From NCBI GenBank assembly GCA_016946835.1, contig JACVTC010000014.1, positions 1,351,001-1,415,000 on the forward strand: a stretch of 64,000 nt of DNA, in the 5' to 3' direction. The notes under the pieces are model-generated. The model was not told where the DNA came from and ran no database searches. It saw nothing but the letters and a program-made list of their open reading frames with translations. Shown here piece by piece: positions 27,301 to 38,995 of the stretch (positions within the stretch are counted from its first letter, which is position 1; each line of letters starts with the position of its first letter). A program made the position numbers and the translations under genes. The DNA comes from Neocallimastix lanati (nom. inval.) (lineage: Eukaryota; Neocallimastigomycota; Neocallimastigomycetes; Neocallimastigales; Neocallimastigaceae).

Positions 27301-30167
27301 TCCAAATTGCTTGGCGTGAGAAGGTTACTATTAATATTATCATTTTATTCCTTTGTGTCCTTATTCTTTTCTATATTATTGGTCTTGGTCGTTTAATTTG
27401 TCCATCTGTTAAGGAATGGGGTTATGGACAATTGTATGATATGAAATATAAGGGTAAGGATATGCGTGTTTCTGCTTATGGTAAAGTTTACAAGTTTGGT
27501 GATTTATATGATGTTTACGCCAAGAACAGTAACAAATTCTATGAAACTAAGAAGGGTAAGGATGTTTCTTTCATTTTCAGAACTTACAGTGATTCTGAAA
27601 TGTGGAACTACATGTGTCCAGGTTTCTCTCAACCAATTGGTAACTTTGATAATTTATCTTACGGTCGTAGAAATCATGAAGATGAAGATGTTTTAATTGA
27701 AAATATTTACAGTGATCAAAAGAAATGGAATGCCGCTATGAAGAAATTCTTCAGGAATAACCAAGTTGGTGAACTTACCATTGCTAATTCTCCAGAAAAG
27801 ATTAAACAAATGTTAACAGAATGGGGTTACGCTGGTGATGATCCATTTTATGTTGTTATTTATGATCGTATTTATGATTTAACTGGTTATATTGGTGATG
27901 AATATGGTACAAGTGGACTTAGTGAAGATCAACAATTCTTAATTCCTGAACAAAAGACAATTTTCAAGGAACATAAGGGTGAAGATATGTCAAAAATCTT
28001 CGATAATTATAAGGCTAAATTAGGTCAGGATAAATGGGCTAAAACTATAAAATGTATGGATAATCTCTTCTTTATTAGTACTGTTGATCACAGAAATGAT
28101 TTCAAATGCCAAATTACAAATTATATGATGTTGGCTGCCTCCATGATTATTGCTGCTGTTCTTTTAGTTAAGTTCTTGGCTGCTCTTCAATTCGGATCTA
28201 AACGTCAACCAGAAGAACATGATAAATTTGTTATTTGTCAAGTTCCATGTTATACTGAAGGTGAGGAATCATTGGCAAAGACTATTGATAGTTTGGCTTA
28301 CTTGGAATATGATGATAAGAGAAAACTTATCTTTATTATTTCTGATGGTATGATTATTGGTAGTGGTAACGATAGACCAACTCCAAGAATTGTATTAGAT
28401 CATATGGGTATTGATCCAGAAATTGATCCAGAAGCTTTATGGTATGATTCTATTGGTACAGGTACTAATCAAGTTAATATGGCTAAAGTTTATTCTGGTT
28501 TATATGAATATGAAGGTCATCCAGTTCCATTTATTGTTGTTGTTAAAGTCGGTACTTATCGTGAAACTTCTCGTCCAGGTAATCGTGGTAAGCGTGATTC
28601 TCAAATGATTTTAATGCGTTACTTACACAATGTTCATCATAACTATCCAATGACTCCACTTGAACTTGAATTATATCATCAAATGAAGAATGTTATCGGT
28701 GTTGATCCATCTTTCTATGAATATATTCTTATGGTTGATGCTGATACAGAAGTTATGCAAGATTCTTTAAATATGTTAATTTCATCTATGGTTCGTGATT
28801 CTAAGATTATGGGTATTTGTGGTGAAACTAGATTAGCCAATGAAAAGGAAAGTTGGGTTACTATGATTCAAGTTTATGAATACTTCATTTCTCACCATTT
28901 GAGTAAGGCATTTGAAAGTTTATTCGGTAGTGTTACTTGTTTACCAGGTTGTTTCTGTATGTATCGTATTCGTACACCAGTTAAAGGTACACCAGTTTTA
29001 ATTACTAAAGGTATTATTGAGGATTATTCTGAATGTATTGTTGATACTTTACATAAGAAGAACCTTTTAAGTTTAGGTGAAGATCGTTACTTAACCACTT
29101 TAATGTTGAAACATTTCCCACAACTTAAGATTACTTTCACTAGAGATGCTAGATGTTTAACCAATGCTCCGGAAACTTGGAGAGTTTTACTTTCTCAACG
29201 TCGTCGTTGGATTAATTCTACTGTCCACAATTTAATTGAACTTTTATTCTTGAATGATCTTTGTGGTTTCTTATGTTTCTCTATGCGTACCGTCGTATTC
29301 CTTGATTTATTCTCTACTATGGTTCAACCAGCTATGATTCTTTATTTATTCTATCTTATTTATTGTATTATTTTCCCATCTGAAGATTCTATCTTCCCAT
29401 GGGTTTCTCTTATTATGTTAGCTTTCACTTATGGTTTACAAATTATTATTTTCATTCTTAGAGGTGCCTTCCAACACATTGGTTGGATTGTTATTTACAT
29501 TTTTGCCATGCCAATCTTTGGTATGTTTATTCCAATCTATTCCTACTGGCATTTCGATGATTTCTCATGGGGTAATACTCGTCGTATTTTAGGAGAAAAG
29601 GGAAAGGTTAAGCTTGTTGGTGAAGATGAATCTGAAGAATTAATTGAAGATATTCCAAAGAAGAGATGGGCTGAATATGAACAAGAATTAATTGAATTAG
29701 CTGAAGAAGAAGGTGGTAGTGAAATAGCTAGTAGTGTTCATTCACATCCACAAGGTTATCAAGATGCTTATAATTATCCATATAGTCAAGTTGGAGGTAT
29801 TGATACTGCTTCTGCATATGGTGCTCCAACATTTGTTCCAAGTGAATATAACTACTCAGTAAATACTCCTGGTTATTATGCTGGTAGCGTAGCACCATCA
29901 GCATATGGTATGAATATGGCGTCTAGAACATTCGATAATAGTGAATATTATACTAATGAAAAGCGTAATAGTTTAGTTAGTAGTGAGGGAAGAGTAACTG
30001 ATAAGGATATTATGATAGAAGTTGAACGTTTCATTCGTACTGCTGATTTAATGACTGTTACAAAGAAGAAGGTACGTCAAGAAGTTTCAAAACGTCTTGG
30101 TATTGATCTTTCTAATAGAAAAGATTTTGTTGATCAATGTATTGAAAATGCACTTAATAATCAATAA
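24376..30167 (+). CDS. Chitin synthase with myosin-like motor domain (class V/VII type), copy A
   Basis: Membrane glycosyltransferase polymerising UDP-GlcNAc into cell-wall chitin. Exons 24376-24686, 24868-25899 and 26192-30167 (both introns phase 2) give 1772 aa. The motor-like domain covers roughly residues 1-670: P-loop GECASGKT at 105-112, switch I NPSSSRFGK, and switch II DLFGFQ at 381-386, where the family Glu is Gln. An acidic linker follows, then a membrane segment near 827 (INIIILFLCVLILFYII), a cytochrome-b5-like fold near 995-1060 without the haem HPGG motif, and the GT2 chitin synthase domain with VDAD (D1297, D1299), GEDRYL (from G1410) and QRRRW (from Q1450). C-terminal membrane spans and a DEK_C-like tail (about 1715-1772) close the protein. 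Its sister lies 10.6 kb downstream in the same orientation. The motor may tether or guide secretory vesicles rather than hydrolyse ATP. Confidence 0.95.
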
Positions 30168-30646
30168 GCTTTAAAATAATTTAAAAAACAAAACAAAATA
30201 AAGTAAAAAAAAAAAATTTTCATAACTTTTCATATCTTATATATATATATCTATATATATATATCTTTATTTAAAATAATAATAATAATAATAATAATAT
30301 AATTAAAAAAAATCGTTAATTATTAGTCAAAAATATAAAATATAAAATTAAAATATATATAATATATTTATATTATATTTTATTAAATCTTAAAGAAAAG
30401 AAAAGAGAAAAAAAAAAAAAAAAAAGTAGTAAACAATAAGAAAATTAAATTTTTATTAATTTTTAAAATAAATTGTGTAATAAGTAAATTTTTTTTTTAA
30501 AAAAAAAAATTAATCATTAATCATATTAATATCAATTTTTTTATATATAATCAATTTTTTATTATTATAAATATATATATTTTTTAGATAATAATATATT
30601 AATAAATTATTTAATAATAATAATAATCAATAAGTTTTTTTTTATT

Positions 30647-30685
<39 letters not shown>

Positions 30686-30868
30686 AAATTAATAAAATAA
30701 AAATAAAATAAAATAAGTGTTTATGTTTTATTATATATATATATATATTATGGTAAATGGAATAGTGAGAATTTTTATATTGTATTATGTATTTTTTATT
30801 TTTTAAATAGTTATGTACTATTTAAAGGGAATTTACTTTCTCTTTTTTTTTTTATTTTTATTTTATTA

Positions 30869-30902
<34 letters not shown>

Positions 30903-30955
30903 TTTATCTATTTTTTATTATTATTATTTTTTTTATTTTACTTTTTAGGCTTTCT
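30168..30955. other. Intergenic AT-rich spacer
   Basis: Downstream flank of chitin synthase copy A, made of AT runs, a T8-A9 inverted tract near 30490, poly-A runs (30656-30683, 30879-30902) and no coding signal. The first LINE begins near its right edge. Confidence 0.7.
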
Positions 30956-32640
30956 TGAAATGGATAATACTTCTTTAAATTCAGCAACTATACCTGTTAT
31001 GCGGTGAGGCCTTCGAAGATTCAATTTATTCTTATCTTTATTCATGATCTTCAATCATGGTCTGTTAGTAAACTTTGGGAAATTCTTAGTAAACATATTT
31101 CCAATTGCAATGAAATAGTTCACGGAATTACAAAAAAACACACACCTAATTTGGAAAACTACTTCATTTTAAGGATAAACTATGATAAACCCACTTATTA
31201 TCTAAATATTTTATTTATTCTTACTCGATGCCTTCCTATGTAAAATTAATTGGATCAAAACCGACAAAATTCGAACTTTTAGTTATGTTAAGAAATTCAA
31301 AAATAAATTTTCTTCTTTTGAAACTAAATCAATGGTAAAAGATTTTCTTTACAGTAGCATTTACTTACCGTCTACTTAGTTCTTTAATCTTTGTGTCAGT
31401 TGGAACATTAATGGTTGGAATGCTGAAAAACGTGATGGTATTAGATACTTTAATGAAATTTTTAAACCTTTCTGTATTTGCTTGCAAGAGGTCGGTAATA
31501 GCCAATACGTTAATGTACTTTCAAATAATTACCCATTTCTTTGTCACTATAATACAATTTTACGAAAAGCTGATCCAAATATACCTGGTATGAGAGGTCT
31601 CAGTATAAGTGTACATCATTCTTGTTCATTTTCTCCTGATCCTTTTGAATATAAGTATATCATTTCTTTCAACATTACTTCTTTTTGGAGAATTAAATGC
31701 ACTATTGGTAATACTTATGTTCCTATGGTCACTCATAAGGAAGAAAGAACGAATGGCTTTTCAGAAATTACTAACTGGATAAAGAAACATACTAATATTC
31801 CTTCTATTCTTGTAGGTGACTTTAATATGTCTAAATCCCAATTAAAAAGTTTACTTAATAAATCATCTCATCAGTGGTTCGCTAATAACTTAACTGGTCT
31901 TGATTTCACATGGGCTCGGGATGGTAGATCGTCTTGTATTGATCATGTTTTATTTAATTGTAAAATGAAGGAATACATTAATAAGGTATCCGCTTGTAGT
32001 ACATTCAATGATATTTCTGACCACTTCCCACTTATCCTTTCCTGTAAGAAAGATGACTCAGAAGGTTTTCGTGCTCCTACTCCATCTAGAAGATTCAAGT
32101 GGTCCCAACACATGTGTAATGAAAAGCATAATGAAATATTCTCAAGTAACTACTTCTCAATTCTTCTTAGTGAATTTGATGATAATGAAGAATTAAGTTC
32201 TAATGAAATGGTCAATAAATTTATAGAAACAGCTAATAAAGTTGGTGATAAAGTTCATGCTAGAGTTCCTTGTGATCTTAAAGGCTCAGCTTTCCACTGC
32301 CCTTATTATATCAAGAAACTTTCTCATGAAAAGCATGTTGCATTTTATGAAATCAAAAAATTTTCTTTAGGTCCTAATCTTGAAAACCTTGATGATTTTT
32401 TAAATTTGCTTCGTGAGTATAAAAATATATTTGGTAAAGTCAGGTCAATTGAGTTTTCTATTAAATTAAAACAATTTCATCAGTCGATAGAATCTGTATG
32501 TAATGATTTTCGTAACAAAAATGCTAGGAGTGCTTGGTTAAAATTAAGGAAGCTATCTCACCCTATGTACTCTAATTCTATTTCATCAAGCGTTTTAAGG
32601 GAAAGCAGGGTAACTTTTTACATATCATTACATAAATATT
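30956..32640 (+). mobile_element. Non-LTR retrotransposon (LINE) A, 5' part with AP-like endonuclease, broken
   Basis: A frame from about 31391 to 32642 encodes an apurinic-type endonuclease domain with its motif series intact: SWNINGW, CLQEVG, VGDFNM, LDFTW, SCIDHVLF and SDHFPL (about 31399-32039). About 190 further residues lead toward a reverse transcriptase and end abruptly near 32620. Upstream, 30960-31380 holds a frameshifted N-terminal piece (FILIFIHDLQSWSV) that recurs in LINE B at about 36000. Stops and frameshifts before the endonuclease show the element is dead. Endonuclease plus reverse transcriptase marks an APE-type LINE; I cannot name the clade. Confidence 0.85.
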
Positions 32641-32724
32641 AGCAAATAAAAAATATATAAATGTATATAGTATATAACTATATAATAATTATAATATAAA
32701 ATATATATATAGATATTTTTAAGC

Positions 32725-33662
32725 TTAATACTCTAACATATTGTAATTTAATACAAGACGATGTAGTACATCTTTTCTATTAAACGACTTTCCACAACTC
32801 TTACAATAGAATTTTTCACCTTTATGAATTGATACAATGTGTCTACTCAATACAGAGGAACTGAAAAAGCATTCATTACATAATTTACAACAAAATTCTT
32901 TGCTTCTATTTGAATCGTGAATTCTTATGTGTTCCTTTAAATTAGATTCTCTGTTAAATTTCTTTTGAAATGATTCATATGGACAAATACTAAACTTTCT
33001 TGGCTTTCTTGGATGATCCTTTCCACGTTTTAATTTTGACAACTTCTGAAGTTCAATAACATCTTCCTGAACAACTTTTCTTTAGATTAACTTGAACAAC
33101 CATCTCCATCACTATTTTCTGAACCTAATGAATTATTTCCCCCAAAGAGTGTTGAAGCATTAGCAATTAATTCATCACTTAAACCATCAATTGAAATATC
33201 TTCATTATTTAACAATGAAGCATTTTTTGGTGCAAAAGCAAATGGTGATTGTTGTACAGGAACAGTTGCATTTTGAACTATTGATGATACATTAAGAGAA
33301 TTGATTGGGTTAATGACAGAATTAGATATTGAACTTTCGGTAATACTATTTAAAATTTCATCTATTCCTGTAACAGAACTATTCCTTTTATTAACTATAT
33401 CAATGGAGGAAGAAGACGAAGCTTGTACTTGATTTTTAATTTCTTCAATTGATCCTGAAGTGTCAGAAATAACCGCAACTGGGGTCTTGAAAGGATTAAG
33501 TTCATTTTGAGCAATTACAGAAGGATCTAAGAAAATATTACTAAGAACAGAAGTCGAATTGATATCATTTGCTTTTTCAAAGGTTATAGATGAAATAAAT
33601 GGTGTAGATTGAATAAATTAGCAACGATATCTTCTGGCTTTTCAAATGGAGTAGATTAAATA
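32725..33662 (-). pseudogene. Degenerate C2H2 zinc-finger gene fragment inside LINE A
   Basis: On the minus strand, 33042-32725 encodes three C2H2-like fingers. The first (CPYESFQKKFNRESNLKEH) has Phe where the second Cys should be. The second (CKLCNECFFSSSVLSRH) is intact. The third (CKSCGKSFNRKDVLHR) has lost its first His spacing. Upstream (33660-33060) lies an S/N-rich low-complexity region in two other frames, containing for example TPFEKPEDIVANLF, then ITFEKANDINSTSV, ending SENSDGDGCSS and a stop. Frameshifts near 33605 and 33090 separate the parts. It resembles a transcription factor with a disordered N-terminal region and C-terminal fingers. It lies antisense between the endonuclease and reverse-transcriptase parts of LINE A and was probably carried in by rearrangement. 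Confidence 0.72.
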
Positions 33663-35455
33663 AATGGTGTAATTTCCTATTAAAAGGGGTGTTCGTTAAG
33701 GTTGTCCATTATCTCCAATCTTATTCAATTTATTCATCAATGATATACTAAATAAATGTGAAAAGTATGGTGTTAGTATTGGAAGAAAAAAAGTGTTGTG
33801 GTGGACTTTTTGCTGATGATGTTGATCTCATTGCTCCGAGTCCAAAAAATTTAGAAAAATTATTAAAAAAGATACATAAATGAGCTAATTTAAATGTAAT
33901 GACTTTTGGTTTTGAAAAATGTGCAATTATGGTTATAAAACCAATGAACTTCCAATCTCCTCCAAATTATAGTGACTCAACCTTCAATTTAGGAATGAAT
34001 TCTATTCCTAAAGTTTCTAGTTATATTTATATTTATCTAGGTATTCCTTTTTCAGATGATCTCTTATTAGAAACACATTTTATCTCACATGCATTTTAAA
34101 GTTAGAAAATCTCTTCTTTCATTTACACGTTTCTTTTCAAATAAACTTATTCCTATTGTATATAAGAAAAAAGTTCTTCAATCCTTTGTTATTAGTAAAG
34201 CTATTTATTATTCTTCTCTTCTTGGTTCAAACAAATCTAGAACGGCTAGAATTCAAACATTAATTGATACAGGTCTATTTTGGTGTATTGGTTCCTTCTC
34301 TAAAAATAATAATACAAATTCAGAAAACAATGACTATCTTAGACATAATTCTACTATGAGTACTTATGCTTTATCTCGAGATCTATACATCCCTCCTACT
34401 GCTTGTATCTGTGAAGCCTTACAAGTTAAATCTTTTGCAAAATAGAGTAAATCTAACTGTATTATAAAGGATCTTATTAAATCTATTCCCAAAAATGCCT
34501 TATTTTTCCTGGACTAAAGAATCTAGAACACTGAACAAAAAAAATTAAAAAATATAAATGTGTAAAATATGACAATATTATAGAACATTACTGGAAATCA
34601 GTTTCCAAATTTCAAGGTATTTAAAGGTCAAAATTACGATAGTAACAAGTTTTCAAATAATAAAGTAATAATAATGTTTAGCTTAAAATATCCCCAATTC
34701 AACTTAGGGTTTTCGTGGATTATATGTTTACGCTGTGGTTATAAATACAATACTACTATTTCTATTAGAATGGGTAGATTTTCAGAAGTTTGTCCCAAGA
34801 CTTGCCCTGTCAATCTTTTGAGCATTGGATTTTTAAATGCGATGTTCTTGCATATTTTAGATGAAATGTGCGATTGATAAAGTAAGAAGTTTTTAAAAAA
34901 TGGAAAAACTCGAATTGTATTATCTCTGTTAATAATAGTAGTGAAAATAGGAAAATTAATGTTAGTGATAGTGAAAATAATAGTATCGTTACTAATAATG
35001 TACTAAATAGATCATTTGGTGAAAATTTTGTTAATATTAGTAATTTTTTGAAAATATTTATGTGATGTGGTATCGATTATATAACTTTCTTTTGGCGGAA
35101 GAGATGCAAATATTATTGATTTAGATTTTAAAAATGAATGAGATATTTTATTTAATATTCAAATCATTTCTGGTGATTAATCTAAAACGCTATTTTTGGT
35201 GTGATCTTAATCTCTCTTTACAGAAATTTTGCTTAGTTTTAGTACTCGACAATGGTTTGCGAGATTCCGACGATATAAGCGAAAATTAACCAGGTGTTTC
35301 AACGCTGAAATTGACTAAGACAGGACAACAGGGGCCAATGCCTCTGAATAAAAAGACCATAATCTCTTTCAGATTGTCAATTCAAACTTTAATCTAGAAT
35401 AAGAATTCCTTTAAATAGAAATATTATAATCTGGAGGTGAGGTTCGTTGTTGATT
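33663..35455 (+). mobile_element. LINE A, reverse-transcriptase end, zinc-binding region and 3' region, broken
   Basis: The reverse transcriptase resumes in mid-domain: RQGCPLSPILFNLFINDIL (33690-33757, with one stop), then CGGLFADDVDLIAP (33797-33840), which carries the FADD catalytic box after a frameshift. 33899-34445 encodes the thumb-like region (MTFGFEKCAIMVIKP, YLGIPFSDD). Around 34790-34850 a Cys-rich piece reads CPKTCPVN and, after a one-base shift, FEHWIFKC, which is the CCHC zinc-binding pattern found after many LINE reverse transcriptases. 34930-35455 is an S/N-rich region, then STRQWFARFRRYKRKLT and aagacaggacaacagg, also present in the 54 kb cluster. Multiple stops show inactivity. 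Confidence 0.83.
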
Positions 35456-35939
35456 TTTTTTTTTAAAAAAAAATTTTTTATTACGTTCAAATTGGACAAA
35501 TAATATTTATTTATTTATTAATTTTGTGTTTTTTTTTAAAAAAAGCATTCATATAATTAATAAATGAATAAATACATAAATAGTTCGCAGTAATTGCTGG
35601 TTTAAAATATATATATACTGTTTTATAAAAAATGATTTATTTTTATTAATATTTTCATTTCTTCACCAATAATTATATGATAAACTATTTTTAGATATCA
35701 ATATCATAAAAAATTAAAATTCAATTTTTTATAAAATTTTTACAATTAAAACTATTCACTAACAATTCAATTTTATTTTTTTTTTTTTTTCATTAAGTTC
35801 CAAATTCTAGTGAAATAAATGAAATATATATATATATATAATATCTCAAACGAAAAGATCACAGCAAAGAATTCATTTTATTTTTTATTTTTTTCTTTCA
35901 TTTACTAATTTTTGTTATTTTATTTTTATATATTTTTAT

Positions 35940-38885
35940 TAATAGAGCTTAGTTTTTATTTTTAAATGTCAGTTATAGGTAGAGGTCTGATAATGAAAAT
36001 TTTATTTTAATTTTCATTCATGACTTTGAATCATGGACTGAAATAGACGATAGGAATTCATAAGTAAAAAGAATTAATCATGGAAAACTATATTAATATG
36101 GAAAACTAGTTCATCCCAAGAGTTAATTATAATAATAATAAGGGTTATTTGAAAATTATTTTACCTTTTAAAGGAATAAATCGAAGATTACTTCAAAGAT
36201 TCACACATATAATAGTAAAAATTATAATAGAATCAGGTATTATTCTGAATCTACTATTCCCATTTCTAATAGTCTCCTGTATACTAATCCTTTCTCGAAT
36301 ACTCAATATTTATACAATTGTACTTGTTGAAATATTAATAAATAGATCTCTTTAAAGAATACTGAGGTTCTTTCTCTAATTATATCATTAGTATTAAGAT
36401 ATACGTGAGGATAAATAGATTTAAGACTTTGATTCATTCCATCGGCAAATATTTCTTATAAAATATCGCTCAAGGTAGTTGGTTTAGACTTAAGAAAATC
36501 TTCAAGCCTTCCTTCCCAATAATCTGTGTTCATTAAAGATAAAACGGGCATTGTCCTATTATCTCAAAAAGTTTAACTCAACCGTTTTGTTGAACATTAT
36601 GAAGAACTTGTTTCTGATATAACCGAATACTAAATAATTCTTCTTCTCTTCAGAAATCATGGGAATATTAATCAACCAATTTCAATGTTAGAAATTCATT
36701 CTACTGTTCTTTCAATGAAAAATAACAAAACACCTGGTTCTGATAGTATACCAGAATAATTTTTTATAGTATTTTTCAATTCTGAGAGAAGCCCATCTTC
36801 TCACAATAATCCTAATCAATAAGTTACTTATTCTATTGGTGCAAAATGTCTATTTTTTATTATTTAATAAAATTTGAGATTGTGACTTTCCTTATAAATG
36901 GAATTCTGCTTCTATTATTTCCATTCCTAAAAAAGGGAATTTTTCAAATTGTAATAATTACTATGGTATTTTCACTTCATCAATGTATAATTAAAGATTC
37001 TATCAAAAAATTGTTACTAAAAAAATTTAGGAATATGCTTTTTCTCATAGAATTATTAGACCTGAATAGTTTGGTTTTAGAAATAAAGAATAATATATTA
37101 ATTTATTTGTTTCCATTCATAATATTTGCAAAAAAGAAAATTTAATGTTCATTTTATTTTTTTTTATTTTTCTTGATCTCAAAAAAGCATATGATTCAGT
37201 TCAAATTTTTAATATATTTGAAAAATTTAATATTATTGATATTTATGGTTAATGCCTTCAGTTCATTACCAATCTATACCTTATTTCGTTTATTTCGAAA
37301 GCTCATGCAAACTTTAATGATTAACTTTCAAAAGAATTTCTAACACATAGCGATATTCGCCAAGGATGTCCCTTATCACCTATTTCATTTAATATATTTA
37401 TCGATGATATATTTGATAAATGTATGAGATATGGTGATAACTGAATGAAAAAAGTGTTGTGGTAACTTGTTTGCGGATGATATTGTTTTGTTGGCCCCTA
37501 CAAATCCTTTCTTAAAAACTATTAAATAAAAATAATGATTGAGGTATTAAAAATGAAATGACCTTTGAAATTAGTAAATTCGATTCACTTGTTGTTAAAT
37601 CAAGGAACTTTATACCTTCAAGAAATTATGAAAATCTTACATTTAAACTTGGTATGGACCATCTACCAAGCACTAATCAATATACATATTTGGGAATACC
37701 TTTTTGATGAATCATCAGATTTAGAGCCAATTATTTAAATTATACAATTAATTCTTTTTTTAGATTTTTTTAACCTATAGGAAGGTACATTTCTACTTTA
37801 AGACTCATATTCTAGTTTCCTTTGTCCTTAGTTCAGTTATACTCCTTTACTTGGATCTAATAAAAAGAGCAACGAAAAAGTTCAAGAGGCTTTTAATTGA
37901 AGTTTGTTTTGGAGTTTTGGGTTTTAAAATAAAATCTCCAATACCACTATTTACAATATGTCTAAGGAATTATTTATACCTCCTATAGCTAGTTTTTGTG
38001 TTATTACGATGATTCAATACTTTAAAAAGTGAAAATAATCTTCTTTTATTATATATAATTTCTCATTTAGTCAAAAATATATCAACACTTTCACATTATT
38101 CAAAGACGAAAAAAGTATGTGGGTTAGATTAACAATACTTAAACAGAATCTAGTGCGTTTCGCAATCGTGCAGTTAGCAACATGGCGTATATTTATAATT
38201 ATTTAATAATATATTTAATTGAAAAAATATATTATTATTTCTTTTAAAATAATAATTATTTATATATTTATTTATGATTGTATAGAATATTTTAAAAATG
38301 TATGGCTTTATTTAAAAAACTTTATACACCACATTGCGAAATGCACGATTGCGAAATGCACGATCCCCACTCAAACACATTAATAAACTTCATGGGGAAA
38401 TACGGAAATTTTACTGGGGAAAATAATAATTATTCAACTACCTCTGCGATTAGATCAATTAAATACAAGAAATTTAAATTTGGTTTTGAAAAATTTATTA
38501 AACGTCTATCACTATAATATTTACAATTTTCGAAAATACAATATATGAAATATTAAAGATTGGTTCGAGGGTAAGAAGACGGCTTATTAATAAAATCTTT
38601 CATGCACCTTCTAGAAAGTCTTCTTTCCCAATTTCATATTTTGTAGGACATGCGGAATTCCTTATTAATGCTATACCTATTGTGATTAGTGATTTTTACA
38701 TTATGATTAATTTGTATACCTTTAGACCTACCATTGCTAAGAGCGTAGACATCGAAACGATAAGGTAAAAAAGAAGTTCTGATACAGATTCGAAAGATAA
38801 TTTTTATTCACATGGAATCATGGATAAATGTGAAAATTTAGAGGCCATTTCATCCTCGAAATTCATAGGGTAGTTTTTAGTATTA
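35940..38885 (+). mobile_element. LINE B, degenerate copy
   Basis: The start, near 35960-36060, matches the N-terminal piece of LINE A. The endonuclease is largely deleted or eroded. Reverse-transcriptase motifs survive in several frames: MKNNKTPGSDSIPE (36716-36760), FLDLKKAYDSV (37170-37203), IRQGCPLSPISFNIFIDDIF (37347-37410) and CGNLFADDIVLLAPTNPF (37458-37508), then MTFEISKFDS and TNQYTYLGIPF. 38400-38760 matches the C-terminal part of the 55-56 kb copy. A 227-bp inverted-repeat element is inserted at 38146-38372. Stops and frameshifts abound, so the copy is older or more decayed than LINE A. Confidence 0.8.
38141..38377. mobile_element. MITE-like element with terminal inverted repeats and AAACA target duplication
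   Basis: The element spans 38146-38372, flanked by AAACA at 38141-38145 and 38373-38377. Its ends are inverted: the 27 bases 38153-38179 match the reverse complement of 38335-38361 at 24 positions (core TGCACGATTGCGAAA). Just outside the cores, the termini both begin GA on their own strands. The right end carries a 15-bp direct repeat, attgcgaaatgcacg twice (38333-38362). The 150-bp interior is A/T with no coding capacity. The related LINE at 55911-55930 has an uninterrupted atacgcAAACAcaataat at the same place, which serves as an empty site. The transposase family is unknown. Confidence 0.82.
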
Positions 38886-38961
38886 CTGTAAAAAATTTAT
38901 GTATTTTATTTTCATGTAATTTTTTTTACTAAATATTATTAAATAGAGTTTATGCCTAATC

Positions 38962-38995
<34 letters not shown>

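Noticed and set aside
36846-37145. Hydrophobic ORF in LINE B
   Set aside because: Out-of-frame reading of decayed reverse-transcriptase sequence, whose real motifs lie in other frames.
38302-38517. ORF across the right end of the inverted-repeat element
   Set aside because: A chimera of element end and LINE B C-terminal remnant; it is not a gene.
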